This document shows positions 13,179 through 25,560 of a DNA stretch of 64,000 nucleotides, one piece after another (position 1 is the first letter of the stretch; each line of letters starts with the position of its first letter). The notes beneath the pieces were generated by a model. That model searched no databases and was not told the origin of the DNA. It saw only the letters and a program-made list of their open reading frames with translations. The position numbers were made by a program, and so were the translations under genes. Source of the DNA: Stomoxys calcitrans (taxonomy: Eukaryota > Arthropoda > Insecta > Diptera > Muscidae); NCBI RefSeq assembly GCF_963082655.1, contig NC_081552.1:50501280-50565279 (forward strand). Reading direction: 5' to 3'.

Positions 13179-16100
13179 ACTATTTCGATCACATATTTTT
13201 GCTAAGTATCTATAACATACATACTATAACAACCCTGTGTATGGTCTTAGGAAGGGAAGGGAAAACAATTTTTAAGGTTCGTTAATAAGTTCTTCTATTG
13301 CAACGTTTTACGCATTAGAATTTAGTGGCAATGAAAAGGAAAAAATTTTGTTGCTAAGCTTTTTATCTCTAAAATCAACATATTTGCAGAGTCATTTTAA
13401 GTTTTATAGCCCAATTAAACACTTTATACCATTACATTTAGGTTACTATATACCTTATCTCATGTCTTTAATGTTGCATTTCCAAAAATATTTCTTCCTT
13501 TTACTTTCAAACTCATTAACTAACATGACACCTCCAATTTAGACCAAATGTATAAATAAAACATTTAAATATTTATAAATCAAATTTAATATTAATCCAC
13601 AAATTTAGTTATAAATCATGGTGAAAATATTCCCAGGTGTAGGTAAAGAAATTCAATGTCTTATTTGTTTTATTTGCATCTTCAAATTTCCTTCATAAAA
13701 TGTATGTCAGGCCATACCAACGTACAGGGAAATCTGAAAAGGCAACCAAAGTTGGTTCGTCACAGCTGTATTTAATGGATTTTGTGGTTTTTACACGCAC
13801 TCTGCTACATACCATGTACATGTACATACATATAAACATATGGTTTACTTGGGTGTTTGGCTTTGGCCAAGCAAATTATTATGATAAAGCCAGGAAATGA
13901 ATGAGAAAAGGTTACTACGACTGTGGTTGTCATATTATTATTGCATTATTTTCAAATAAACCAAAAAATTGCTTATGACATTTAAATGTCATATGGTAAG
14001 AGAATTTTGAAACCTCAAAAAGGAAAACAAAGACAACACATTTTTCTTAAAAGTTTTTTTTTTTTTTATATTTTGCTAAAGGTGAGGGGTACAAATGTAG
14101 AGCGAGAAGGCAGGGTGGTTTCCTAGTGCATATAAGAAGGTACAACATTTCGAAATGGCACCATATTGTGGTTATGTTTAGTATAACATCTATGCCAAAT
14201 TGTTAAATGGCATTAAAAGGAGGAAATTAAAAAACAAAAGTGTAATAAGGAAATAGAAGAATTTGAGATTTGTAGGCCTTAGTATTGGATATTTTTAAAT
14301 GAAAAGAAAAGGAGACAATCCATTGTAGGTGTAAACAACCCATTGTTATTCAATGATGGTATAAACTAATGCAAATCTGACAAGAGTTAGCTGTACATGA
14401 GCGGCCCTGGTTTATAGTACGAGAGGTATTGGTTGTCAGGACAGGCAGCCTTGGTTTAACATGCTGGGGCTATGAAATTCTTTTGATAGCACTTTGATAA
14501 ATAATTACAAGATATTAATACGTGTAGATCATGAATGTGAAAGTAAAATGGAAGACACAACTTCTTTCATATAAAGGAAAACTTTTTTTTACATTTTTGT
14601 TGCTTCATAAATTAATGGCAATTAAAGTCTCGACATTTCGCCGAACAACTGTCTAAACGCATTATAAAAAAATATTGGCGAAGAAAATGTGAACACATTC
14701 CGTAGAAGTGGTACTGAGTTATATGAACAAAATAGTGGTGACATGTCGTTCGTTGCGTCTGTGTAAATTTTACTTCAATTAATGGCAAATGTAATTAAAT
14801 GCTCACGAGATGGACGCCAATCAACTCTGCTTTAATGCTGTTGTCTTTGTTGTGTATTTTCACTGCGAATGAAATCAGCACTAGGCTTTAGGTGGAACAA
14901 TTATTTCAATGTGTTAAGGACCCTTAACTAAGCATAAACATTATTACCTAGATAAATTGCATAAATTTAAAAATTTTCTAGCAAAATAAATTTCCATCTC
15001 CCCCATCCCTTGATTTAAACAATTTCAACAATAAAAATTTTAAATGATATTTTATTGTATGCAAAAGAACTTTTGGAAACATTCTAAAGCCAGCCGCCCA
15101 CCCAACCGCCTCTAACCACTAAATACCGTTCACACCAAAATACCATTTCAACCAAGCAGAAAAAAGAGAAATTAAAACGGAAACTCGTTAGTCTTAGGCA
15201 TCGGAGTAGAAAAGTAGCAAATCCTATAACGTTTAAGCAAAGACACAGCCTTACTTGTACACACATACTTTGTGTTATTGGGGCTCTGGCAAGCAAGGCA
15301 CTTCCTTTCAAAAACAATGCCACCAGCCAGAACAGGAAAAATTTACTTCCTCGAACAACTTCTGCAAAAATGTGAATAGAACCTTCAGCCCATACCCCAC
15401 CCATGGCCTTAGCCAAGGCAAAAGCTTTTAGAAGTGCTAAGACAGCAGCAGGCAATTAATTTGCATGTTCACGGGAAACAGAAAACTTTTAGACAAAAAT
15501 TAAACCTTGTTTCGCCTGCGTCTCCTTTTACCCTTTTTCTTTTTTTGTTATGAGAAAGAGGTCAGAGGAAAAAAAGACACAGCACACTTGAGAATTAGGA
15601 AGGTTTCTGTCTGTCCTTGGATATAAAAATTGGTTAGCCTGCCCTGCCTCCTGTCTTACCTTTGCCAGTTCATTTTTATGCTGTGTTGGCCGTATTTAAA
15701 TCACTTGATTTATGACAATTTTTAATGACTTTCCATCAATCTTTTCTTTTTTGCTGTAAGGCGAAAAATTAAAAGATAGCACAAAAAATTAAGCAATAAA
15801 TAAATATAAGAAAACAAAAAAATATTAAATGAGTTTAGGGCTTACACACGGAAACACGATAAAAAAAAAAAGGTTAAAAGTTTCAAGGACAGGAATTTTA
15901 GATTAGGTGTTACTAAAAAGGAAAAAGATTTCAAAAAGGTTGAGAAGATAAATTAAAATTTAAACTTTAGACAAAACATATAGCATAACTTTTGATAATT
16001 TATTGAGATACAACAGCTCATATTTCAAAACAAATCTAAAAAAAAAATTAACAGGTTTTTGCAACAATTACTTCATTCAAACTTTAAATCTTATAATGGA

Positions 16101-16441
16101 AGCAGCCTTTTCTAAGAGGCTTAAAATTATGAAAATTATAATTTTATAAGAAAAAATAATAAGACCTATTCTCCACCATTATCATAAGCACGACCCCACT
16201 TTTTCGTTCCCTCTAAGATACTTCAAAGCCTTTGTCTTAGGCACACAATTAATTTCAAATCTCCTTAAATGAGGAAAATCTTCTTTGAACTTCTTCTGCT
16301 CAACTTTTGGTGCCCTTTGAATTAATCAGGAATTATTAAAAGATGGAAGGTTTAAAGCCTTCATATGAAAATTCGAAATTAATTTCTTAACAATGGATTT
16401 TAAAACAGCAGGAGAAAAAATGGTTTAAAGTTGATGGGTAA
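13179..16441. other. Long non-coding stretch
   Basis: No exon, RNA gene or element with ends is visible. A minus-strand frame of 123 codons at 15455-15084 has no recognisable domain or start context and I do not accept it as a gene. Around 14600-14860 and 15650-15760 the sequence is less repetitive (AATTAATGGCAATTAAAGTC, TGACAATTTTTAATGACTTT) and could be conserved intronic regulatory DNA, but only alignment to other flies could show that. Confidence 0.4.
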
Positions 16442-18523
16442 AACTCCAAAAATGTATTCCATTGGTTTCCACAGAATCTTATACATAAAATTGTTAAAGT
16501 TATTAGAAATTCGTCAAGAAATTCAATGAATAATTACTATATAAATAATCTGGCTGACATCAAAAATAATCCAAAGAAAACATGGCGCTTTTTAAATGAA
16601 ACTCTGGGAAGAAATATTAAAACACAGCTATCTTTTAAAGATGATGATGGTAATATCATAACGAATGATAGGAAGAAGGCCGAGTTATGTAACACTTTCT
16701 TTCTTAAGTCTGTTATAAATCTAAAAAATATGATACCGATGTACCCAGGAGACAGTTGCAATTCATTGGGAACCCTATGTTACAACCAAAACCATCTTGA
16801 TTTACATTTTACCACACAAAGTGAAATAGAAAGTGAAATCTCAGCGCTTAAATTAAATAAAAGTTGTGGTCATGATAATTTGCCGCACAACGTACTCAAA
16901 GTTTGCAGTAGCAATGTCAATCATTATTTGCTGAACATTTTTAACAGCATGATAGCGACATCAACTTACCCACAAAGCCTTAAGATACATAAGGTAATAC
17001 CCATTCCTAAGGGTAGAAATTCAACAGTTATTGAAAATTTAAGACCTATTTCTGTGTTGCCATCTATAAATATTATATATGAACGAATTATTCATCGGCA
17101 AATGGCTGCATTCTTAGAAACGAACCGAATACTTACTGATTGTCAATATGGTTTTCGCAGAGGATGTGGAACTGACGAAGCTGTTATTAATGTACAAAAC
17201 TATATATGCAAAATGTTGGATAAAGGTCACAATGGCGTAGTAGGCATCTTCTTTGATTTATCTAAAGCTTTTGATATGATTGATCACAACATTTTATTAA
17301 AGAAGCTGGAATTTTATGGCATTCGCGGTAGTGTACTACGGCTTTTCAAATCTTATCTGGTGAATCGAAAACAATTTGTGCAAATGGGGGACAGTAAAAG
17401 CCAACTGGCTTCTATTGAACATGGTGTACCGCAAGGCAGTGTACTAGGCCCGTTGCTGTTTTTAATCTATGTTAATGACCTATGCAATTTGGAGCTAAAA
17501 GGACGGCTATTTATGTATGCGGATGACATATGTCTTTTTTATCCGTACAAGTCCACGACCGTGGTTAAAACTTATATGGAACGAGATTCTGCATTAATTT
17601 TTGAGTATATGCGACTGAACAAATTGTTTATAAATAGAAAGAAAACTAAATTAATCAGATTTAAACCATACCCTGGCCATAATATGGACTTTAGCATCAC
17701 TGTGGATGGAGAAACTATAAACGAAGTGAATGTTGTCAAATATTTGGGCATATATATGCAGTCAAACCTTAACTGGAATCATCACATAAATCAGCTAAAG
17801 TTGAAAATATCTCCAGCACTTGGATTGTTGTATAAGTTCAAATACAAGTTCGACGAAAGAACCAAATATCTAATTTATCAAACATTAATACAGAGCCATC
17901 TTAACTATTTGGCTGTGGTCTATGCATACAGGAACACAGGCGAGTTAAAATCATTGCAAAGGCTTCAAAACAAAGCTCTGAAAACTGTTGCAAACTTACC
18001 ATTACTTTATCCCACCGTTTCATTATACGACAATGTTTTTCCAACTATTTTGCCAATTCATGGAATTTATAAGTTGCAGCTTCTTCTGTACGTATATAAA
18101 TGCATTCACCACATAGGGCACCACACAATTGAATTTAATCTAAACCAAGTTTCATTCAACACCCGCAACAATCAACAGCTGAGAGTAGCATTGTGCCGCA
18201 CAGAGACCACAAAACAGAGAGTGGAATATTCTGGCAGTCATGAGTTTAATGATATACCGAGCGATATAAAGTCTAACCCAATTTCAATTTTTAAAAGATT
18301 GCTAAGGAATTACCTTAAAACACAAACTGAAACACTTTTGTAAATTAAATTAATTTTCTTCTAATAAGATCATTAACCTTTAACATCGTTTAATTTATTA
18401 CTGATCAAACATTGTATTAAAATAATTGAATTTTGTTATTTTGCCAACTAGCCTCTATTATGCCTAATGGCGCTGAGGCGTTTATAAAAACTAATTGTAA
18501 GTTTTATAACGTATAAGTAAAAA

Positions 18524-18558
<35 letters not shown>
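16442..18558 (+). mobile_element. 5'-truncated non-LTR retrotransposon (LINE)
   Basis: One continuous reverse-transcriptase ORF is followed by about 185 nt of 3' untranslated sequence and an almost pure poly-A tail at about 18519-18558. The frame is open from 16442, just after an in-frame TAA. The apurinic endonuclease that should precede the RT is missing, so the copy is truncated at its 5' end as is usual for LINEs. RT motifs suggest a member of the CR1/Jockey-like groups. I cannot name the family. Confidence 0.85.
16526..18343 (+). CDS. LINE reverse transcriptase (ORF2 C-terminal part)
   Basis: 605 residues counted from the first ATG; the frame continues upstream to 16442, so this Met need not be the native start. 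It would copy element RNA into DNA at the target site. Visible RT blocks in order are KVIPIPKG (about residue 155), LRPISVLPSINIIYERI, QYGFRRGCGTDEAVI, FFDLSKAFDMIDHNILL with the first catalytic Asp, GVPQGSVLGPLLFLIYVNDL, MYADDICLF with the YADD catalytic pair (about residue 330), and VKYLGIYMQSNLNW. The C-terminus has the thumb-like HEFNDIPSDIKSNPISIFKR end seen in several LINE clades. The ORF has no internal stop, which implies recent insertion. The endonuclease is absent, so the copy cannot move by itself. Confidence 0.9.
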   Translation: MNNYYINNLADIKNNPKKTWRFLNETLGRNIKTQLSFKDDDGNIITNDRKKAELCNTFFLKSVINLKNMIPMYPGDSCNSLGTLCYNQNHLDLHFTTQSEIESEISALKLNKSCGHDNLPHNVLKVCSSNVNHYLLNIFNSMIATSTYPQSLKIHKVIPIPKGRNSTVIENLRPISVLPSINIIYERIIHRQMAAFLETNRILTDCQYGFRRGCGTDEAVINVQNYICKMLDKGHNGVVGIFFDLSKAFDMIDHNILLKKLEFYGIRGSVLRLFKSYLVNRKQFVQMGDSKSQLASIEHGVPQGSVLGPLLFLIYVNDLCNLELKGRLFMYADDICLFYPYKSTTVVKTYMERDSALIFEYMRLNKLFINRKKTKLIRFKPYPGHNMDFSITVDGETINEVNVVKYLGIYMQSNLNWNHHINQLKLKISPALGLLYKFKYKFDERTKYLIYQTLIQSHLNYLAVVYAYRNTGELKSLQRLQNKALKTVANLPLLYPTVSLYDNVFPTILPIHGIYKLQLLLYVYKCIHHIGHHTIEFNLNQVSFNTRNNQQLRVALCRTETTKQRVEYSGSHEFNDIPSDIKSNPISIFKRLLRNYLKTQTETLL

Positions 18559-18562
<4 letters not shown>

Positions 18563-20279
18563 ATTTGTGTTTGTTTGTCGGTTTGTTTGTTTGTTCTGTA
18601 TAGACTCAAAAACGCCTGAACCGATTATCTTGAAATTTTCACAAATTGTGTAGGTTGGTCTGGAAGGAAACAAAGTCTATATAATTTTTTTTTTTTTACT
18701 ACCCAAAGTAAAAGTGGACCGATCGGGACAGTATGGGACTCAAATGAAAGATATTCGGGAGTAGAGAATGAATTTCATATAAAAAATTGGATCTAAGTAA
18801 CTGGGGGGCCGCCCCAACCCCAAAACCCCCTTAAATAGGTTTTTTGGACGATCGTGACAATATGGGACTCAAATGAAAGGTATTCGGGAGTCGATTGGAA
18901 ATATGGTCAGGTAGGAGAAATAGGCTTTATAGTTTGTTGATTTCGGAAGGGGGCGGACCCTTCCCCTTTACCCAAAAACATCATCCAAGATCGGGACAAT
19001 ATGGGTATTAAATGAAAGGAATTGGATTGTAGAATACGAATAAGGTATTAAAATTTGGATCATAGTACCCAACCAAAAAATTAAAATTCGAGTTCAAGTC
19101 TAGGTGGCGCTTTTCTTTCCAAAAATAAGTCAAACAGGTTGATTGACCCATTATAGCAATATGGTATTTGAATGAAAGATATTTGAGAGCAGAAAATGAA
19201 TTTAATATCCAAATTTGGAGCCAAGTGTTTTGGGGGTACGCCCAAAAGCGCCCCCTAAACTGAACTTGATTTCCGATTATGGCAATATGGAGCTCAAATC
19301 AACGGTATTTCGGGGTAAAGAACGAATTTGATATCTACTTTCAGCGCAAAGTTCCGGTGGCCGCCCCAGCTCCTAAATACTTTCCAAACATTTCATATTT
19401 ACTGACCATGGCAATATGGGGCTCACATTAAATGGATTTGGGAGTGCAGCACGAATTTGATATCCACATTTGAGTCGAAATGTCTAAGATTGGTAATGGG
19501 ATTCGTTCGAAATTTTTTTTGCACTCTCACAGTCAAAACAAAACATGGTTTCTATTGTTGGGGTCGGGGCCGTCCACAACCCGCCAAATGGGTATATAGA
19601 CCAATCACGATAATACAGAGCTCAAACGAAAGGTGCTTAAGAGAAAAAAAAACGAGTTTGATATCCAATTGTAGAGCCATGTGTATGGGGAACTGCCCCA
19701 CCCGCAAACACCTCGCTATTATATAATAGCTATTCGATGTTTAAATTGATTGATTTTCGGGAAATTGATACTCATTTTCGGGAAAAAGTCCCTGGGGTCC
19801 ATCCCACCCTCAAGCATAATTTATTTACCGATCATGCCATTATGGGGCTCATATAAAATTTACTTGAAAGTAGAGCACGAAGGGTATATTTACATTAAGG
19901 GCCAAGTGTCTCTCTAAACCGGTGTAAAAATTTACCCAGGAACCGAGAAGGGCCACACTTCTCACACATCAATGAAGGCTTTTCAATTCAAGATTCAATG
20001 ATAAGGGACTTTTTTATAGCCGTGTCCGAATGCGGTGTCGTAGTGTGACATCTCTTTGGGGAGAATTTTTCATATGACCATGCATGTCAAATGTCGCCAG
20101 CATCAAGAGGGGATCACCACCGCTTTAAACTTTGTCCGATGTTATCGCCAGGATTTGAGCGCAGGCGTTCAGCGTTATAGGCTACAGTGGCACGAATTCG
20201 ATATACACGAAGTATTCCATCCCTAAATGATATTAGAGAGTTAAAGAAGGCGCAGCGGAGTGAGCCCGGTTCGGCTAGT
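18559..20279 (+). mobile_element. Non-autonomous Helitron-like element with internal tandem units
   Basis: The 3' end is AAGAAGGCGCAGCGGAGTGA then GCCCGGTTCGGCTAG, with CTAG at 20275-20278 followed by T, fitting the Helitron CTRR|T terminus. The 5' side starts abruptly after a LINE poly-A with TTGAATTTGTGTTTGTTTGT. Compared with the copy at 24409, it lacks the terminal TC and about 18 more bases. The interior has at least six units marked by CAATATGG at 18729 (as CAGTATGG), 18858, 18997, 19157, 19283 and 19412, spaced 126-160 bp. Each contains GGGACTCAAATGAAAGGTAT-like text. A reverse SINE is inserted at about 19920-20190. No Rep/helicase ORF is present. Confidence 0.7.
19920..20190 (-). mobile_element. 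tRNA-derived SINE (reverse), diverged
   Basis: Reverse orientation. Reading the minus strand from 20190, one sees a degenerate pol III B box (inverse of CGCCAGGATTTGAGCGCAG), then the SINE body (inverse of TCATATGACCATGCATGTCA and of TTTTATAGCCGTGTCCGAAT). It matches the better copy at 30140. It lies inside the Helitron-like element, so it inserted later or was carried along. Confidence 0.65.
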
Positions 20280-20283
20280 AGAT

Positions 20284-20696
20284 GAATAAAAACAAGTAAA
20301 AGCGCGGGTCGAATCCGAACACATACCCTCTACCATGGACCGCATAAGACAAGTTTTTTGAGTGAGCTAAGAGCAATATCAAGATATCGACCGATGTGGA
20401 CCGTCTTTGTCATTGCCAGATAGTCAGATACACGGAAAGACAAGCAGACCAAAAGACGGAATGACGGACGAATGGACACACAAACAGACAGATTTTGCTA
20501 GTTCGCATTAGAAAGTGATACTAAGATTTGAACAGATGGAAGGATGGACAGACAGATATACGGTCAGGCAAACAAACGTACATACAGCCAGATACACGGA
20601 CAGACAGACTGACATCTACATAGACAGACCGAAGGACGGACTGACAGCAGACGGACTGACGAATGGATTTTTCTAATTCGAATCAGGAAGTGGAGG
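20284..20696 (-). repeat. Interspersed repeat fragment, family 1-like, reverse
   Basis: Starts just after the Helitron terminus with AACAAGTAAAAGCGCGGGTC and CCCTCTACCATGGACCGCAT, the inverse of the family 1 right end. It then runs through a stretch rich in GACAGAC, GGACGGA and similar words, the inverse of the 'gtccgtctgtc' left part. The middle units are mostly missing. Confidence 0.55.
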
Positions 20697-20697
20697 C

Positions 20698-20979
20698 AAC
20701 CCAGCGCAGAAGTTAGCATGTCCGCCAATGACGCTGAACACCTGGGTTCAATACTAGATAAAACATCGGAAAATTTTTTCAGCGGTGATTACACCTTCCC
20801 AATGTTGGCCACGTTGTCATGCCATGAACTAATAGCAATGTAAAAACTTCTGCCGGGACTCAGCTTTCAAAAGGAGGGACCTTATCATTGAGCTAAAAAC
20901 TTGAATCGGATTACACTCATTTGTATGTGAGAAGTTTGCCCCTGTTCCTTAATGAAGTGTTTATAGGCAAATTTGCATT
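20698..20979 (+). mobile_element. tRNA-derived SINE (forward), diverged
   Basis: The A box region is CCAGCGCAGAAGTTAGCATG. The B box region CCTGGGTTCAATACTAG is degraded. The body ends with TATGTGAGAAGTTTGCCCCT, then GTTCCTTAATGAAGTG and AAATTTGCATT. Aligns by eye along its length with the copy at 30140-30442. Confidence 0.75.
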
Positions 20980-21054
20980 ATGTTTGTAGTTAGAATTGTT
21001 AAGTTTGAAAATAAAAAATTATCTTAGGGAGCATAATCTGACGAATAAGGTGCG

Positions 21055-21330
21055 TGCTGAAGCATAGATTAATTCATGGATCTTTGCCATCGCTATGGTG
21101 GACATGGAAACCGATGCCAATTTTTTCCATATTTACACTGAGTCGACACTTGAGTGTGAGTCACAGCTGCCAGTGGCACAGTCTTGGATTGACAAAACTT
21201 TGGTATTGCCATCTGGTACGTCACGCTTCACGGATGGATCAAAGCTGGAGAACAGAGCGAGCTTGGGGGGTCTACACTGAGAACCGAGGGACTAAAATGT
21301 GTTTCCGACTGCTTACGTGTGGACACAATA
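21055..21330 (+). pseudogene. LINE RNase H domain fragment
   Basis: A frame around 21095-21280 ends with LPSGTSRFTDGSKLENRASL. FTDGSK with the first catalytic Asp is the start of RNase H in LINEs of the I/R1/Jockey range. After a frameshift near 21275 the adjacent frame continues VYTENRGTKMCFRL, as expected of the next strand. No RT is attached, so this is a small dead fragment, unrelated in frame to the LINE at 16442. Confidence 0.6.
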
Positions 21331-21344
21331 CCAGACTTGAAACC

Positions 21345-22345
<1,001 letters not shown>

Positions 22346-22878
22346 AACACCATGGCAGCTTGAATCTTAGGTTAGGTTGGAGAGCACGCGACTAGCAACC
22401 TCGGTTACTAGCCGCTTCACTCGGAGTCCTCGAAGTCATTTTGTTCCACCTAAAAGAAAATAGAAGAGAAGAAGATGTAAAAATAAAGATAAACATACAC
22501 CACAGAACGATACAAGACAGAAAATAAGGATGAAAAACGAAACTAGCACATCAAGCAGTTTACTTTGTTTTTAGTTGTGAAAATCTTTAATTTGTGCCTG
22601 ATTTTCAGAAACTTGGTACGTAAAACGCACATATGTCACCAGCTGAGTTCATTTGTGGAAACTTTTTGCAGAATCCATGGGTGTGTTTTTTCAAGATTCT
22701 AACACATTTCTACTTAATTGTATGTTAATTAATTTAAAACTCGAAATATCGTTATGAAGCATATATTGTATTGATTGTACTAATATTCTAGGTCGATTTG
22801 GCCATGTCCATCCGTCTGTTTTTGTTTTAAAAACATAAATTCTCATATATAAATTTTTTTTGTAAATCTCCTTATAAT
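22346..22878. other. Non-coding DNA, no gene seen
   Basis: Starts with TTAGGTTAGGTTGGAGAGC, then AT-rich sequence. No terminal repeats or coding frame are evident. Confidence 0.4.
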
Positions 22879-23729
22879 AAAGGGTGATTTTTAGGAGCTA
22901 TAGAAAAAGAAACACATACATACATTTTAGAAAAATGCATGAAATCCTTATTTGAATCGATAATTATATGGATAATTATATGTTTGAAGATTATTTCATG
23001 CAAATGTTGACCGTGACTGCGCCTCAAATGGTCCAACCGCTTAGACCAAATTTGGCCGATATCTCACAAATAAATGCTTCAATGTTGTCTTCCAATGCGT
23101 CAATTGAAGCGGGCAATAACATAGCCCCACAAAAAATTGTCTAAAGGCGTTAAATCGCCCGATCTAGGCGGCTAATTGACCGGTCCCGAACATGAAAAAA
23201 AATGTTCACCGAACTCGCCTCTCAATAAGTCCATTGTTAAGTGTGCTGTGTGGCATGTGGCACCGTCTTGTTGAAACCACATATCATGCAAGTCAAGCTC
23301 TTGGATTTTGGGCAAAAAAAGTTAGATATTATCCCACGGCAGCGCTCACCATTCATAGTTACGTTACGATTCGAATAATCTTTGAAAAAGTACGGTCCAA
23401 TGATAAGCCGCACAAAATTGTGACTTTTTGTAGATACATTGGTAGCTCTTGGTTCTGGCTATTCTTCACTCCAAAATCGACAGTTCTGCTTAGTTACGTA
23501 CCCACTGAGCCAAAAATGAGCTTCGTCGCTCAATGGAAAATGCGCGCGATGAACTTTCTTAACAGAGCATGCAATTCGATAATAAAATTCAATAATTTGA
23601 AAGCTTTGTTCATTTGTAAGACGATTCATGGTAAAATTATAGACCAAACTGAAGATGTTTGACAGTGAAACAAAACACGAAACGTACGTGAGCTGTTTAA
23701 ACCAGTGTTGCGAAAAAAATCCACCCTTT
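22879..23729 (-). mobile_element. Tc1/mariner-type element, internally deleted (copy 2)
   Basis: The ends are AGGGTGATTTTTAGGAGCTA at left and CGAAAAAAATCCACCCTTTA at right. On the minus strand a frame of 92 codons (23737-23459) reads MNRLTNEQSFQIIEFYY, an N-terminal HTH start, and passes directly from SVKKVHRA into LSDEAHFWLSGYVTKQNC. The catalytic domain (first Asp in SDEAHF) is therefore fused to the HTH start with the central segment deleted. The rest of the catalytic domain lies further along the element in broken frames. It shares its structure with the copy at 3469-4327. Confidence 0.8.
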
Positions 23730-24408
23730 ACAACCAACTATACAATGTTATACCCCCTTAAAATATTGCAAAATTAATTTGAGTTTTTCTTAAGCATATG
23801 CAAAAGCTGTCTGCCTTCTTGAGTACTTTCCTTCATAATTAAGCCAACTTATTTTTATATTTAAAACATCCCTTCTCATTCTTTTTCGTTCCTCCATTTA
23901 TATTTAATTGTTTCTTTTTTTTTCAAACAAATCTCTATATCTTGTATACTTAAAAAATCGGTGTTTTTTTCTTCCCCTTCTTAAGCGGGACACAAGTCAA
24001 GCGTATAATATTGTCTAAAGAAGATTAAATTAACAGTTTATTATATTTTCGAAATGTTGGGAAGAATCACAGAGAAAACAGTTAAGACAACTAAAGGAAT
24101 CGAGAAAGATAATACGAAATCAAAAGGAGGAAAAACGAAATATGAAATGGAAAATGAGGAAAAATTAGGATAGGAGGTTCCAGTTGATGGCACTGAATTT
24201 AATTACCACGAATAAAAGATACATATTTGAAAGGGATCATCAGCAAATGAGTGTAAGCTTAAAAATTTCCAAGATTTGTAGGAAAATTTAATTGTATAAC
24301 GCTTAAAGTTGGGGAAATTCATAATTCATTTTTAAGTATAAGGAAGTCGAAAGTTACGTTTTTCTTCCCTAAAAAAAAAAAAATTTATATTCATACATAC
24401 ATACATAA
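23730..24408. other. Non-coding DNA, no gene seen
   Basis: AT-rich, with short purine tracts around 24060-24170. No exon or element ends are visible. Confidence 0.4.
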
Positions 24409-24955
24409 TCTTATATATAAAAATCAATTTGTGTTTGTTTGTATGTTCCTTATATGATGATCCCGTGGTAAGAATAGGGTACTACATTTTTTGATATCTG
24501 AAGGGGGGGGCGGACCCTCCCCCTCCGCCTGATCTCCATGATGGGTGATGCGATTTAAACGGAATTTTTTGTGCTCTCTTTTTTTGTAACCTAAAAGTAA
24601 AATTTTGGTATCCAAATTTCGGATGGGGTACTTAGGGGGCCCACTCCACCCCCAAAACCTACCAAATATATATTTAGACCAATCACGACAATATAGGACT
24701 CAAATGAATGGTATTTAAGATAAAAAAAACATATCTGATATCGAATTGTTAGACTAAGTGTTAGGGGGACCACACCAAGCCCCAAAACACACCTTAATCG
24801 AACATGTTTACCGACCATGGCAATATGGAACTCAAATGAAAGTTATTTGGGAGTAGAAAACGAATCTGATATCTCAATATGGGACCAAGTTCCTAGGGAT
24901 CCACCCCTTCCCCAAACAGGACTTATTTACCGACCATACAAATATACAAAATAAA
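24409..24955 (+). mobile_element. Helitron-like element, 5' end and internal units
   Basis: Starts with TC at 24409 then TTATATATAAAAATCAATTT and GTGTTTGTTTGTATG, the typical 5' terminus of many insect non-autonomous Helitrons. Internal units follow (GACAATATAGGACTCAAATG, GGCAATATGGAACTCAAATG). The copy stops near 24955, where a different repeat begins, and no CTAG terminus follows, so it is 3'-truncated. Confidence 0.7.
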
Positions 24956-25560
24956 ATTAGTTGAAAGGCACAATTTTATTCTACGTACCAAATTTCTGCC
25001 AAACCAGGCAAAAATTAAAGCTTCTAGGAACCGATCCAGGATAATCAAGAAATCGGTTATATGGCAGCAACATCAGGCTAAAGACCGATTTGGACCCTAC
25101 TTGGCACAGTTATTGGAAGTCGTACCAGAATTCCATGTGCAACATTTTAACCAAATCGGACAAAAATTGTGGCTTCCAGGGGATCCAGACCAGATATTGA
25201 CCGATCTCAACCGTACTTGGTACGGTTGATGGAAGTCGTAACAGAACACCACATGCCAAATCGAACAAAAATTGCGGCTTCCAGAGGCTCAAGATGTCAA
25301 ATCAGGAGGTCGGACACGGTTATTGGACGTTAAAATTTCAGCAAAATCGGATAACCATTGCGGCTTCTACGGGCTAAATGTGTCTAATCGGAAGTTCGGT
25401 TTATATGGAAGCTATATCCAAATCTGAACCCATATGGCTCATTTGCAATCCCCAACGACCTATATCAATATCAAATATCTGTGCAAAATGTCAAGCGGCT
25501 AGCTTTATGCGTTCGACTGCTATCCTAATAAGACTATCTTTATTTTATTAATATTCTTTG
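24956..25560 (-). repeat. Diverged interspersed repeat, units with GGAAGTCGTA
   Basis: Two to three units of about 110 bp contain GACCGATTTGGACCCTACTT, TTATTGGAAGTCGTACCAGA and AAATCGGACAAAAATTG. The wording is that of family 1 copies D and G. Ends are blurred. Confidence 0.55.

Noticed and set aside
15084..15455. 123-codon minus-strand open frame
   Set aside because: Hydrophobic, low-complexity translation with no domain, start context or splice support, in a non-coding region.
22360..22380. TTAGGTTAGG as a possible insect telomere repeat
   Set aside because: Only two units. Flies of this kind lack TTAGG telomeres, and the surroundings are intronic.
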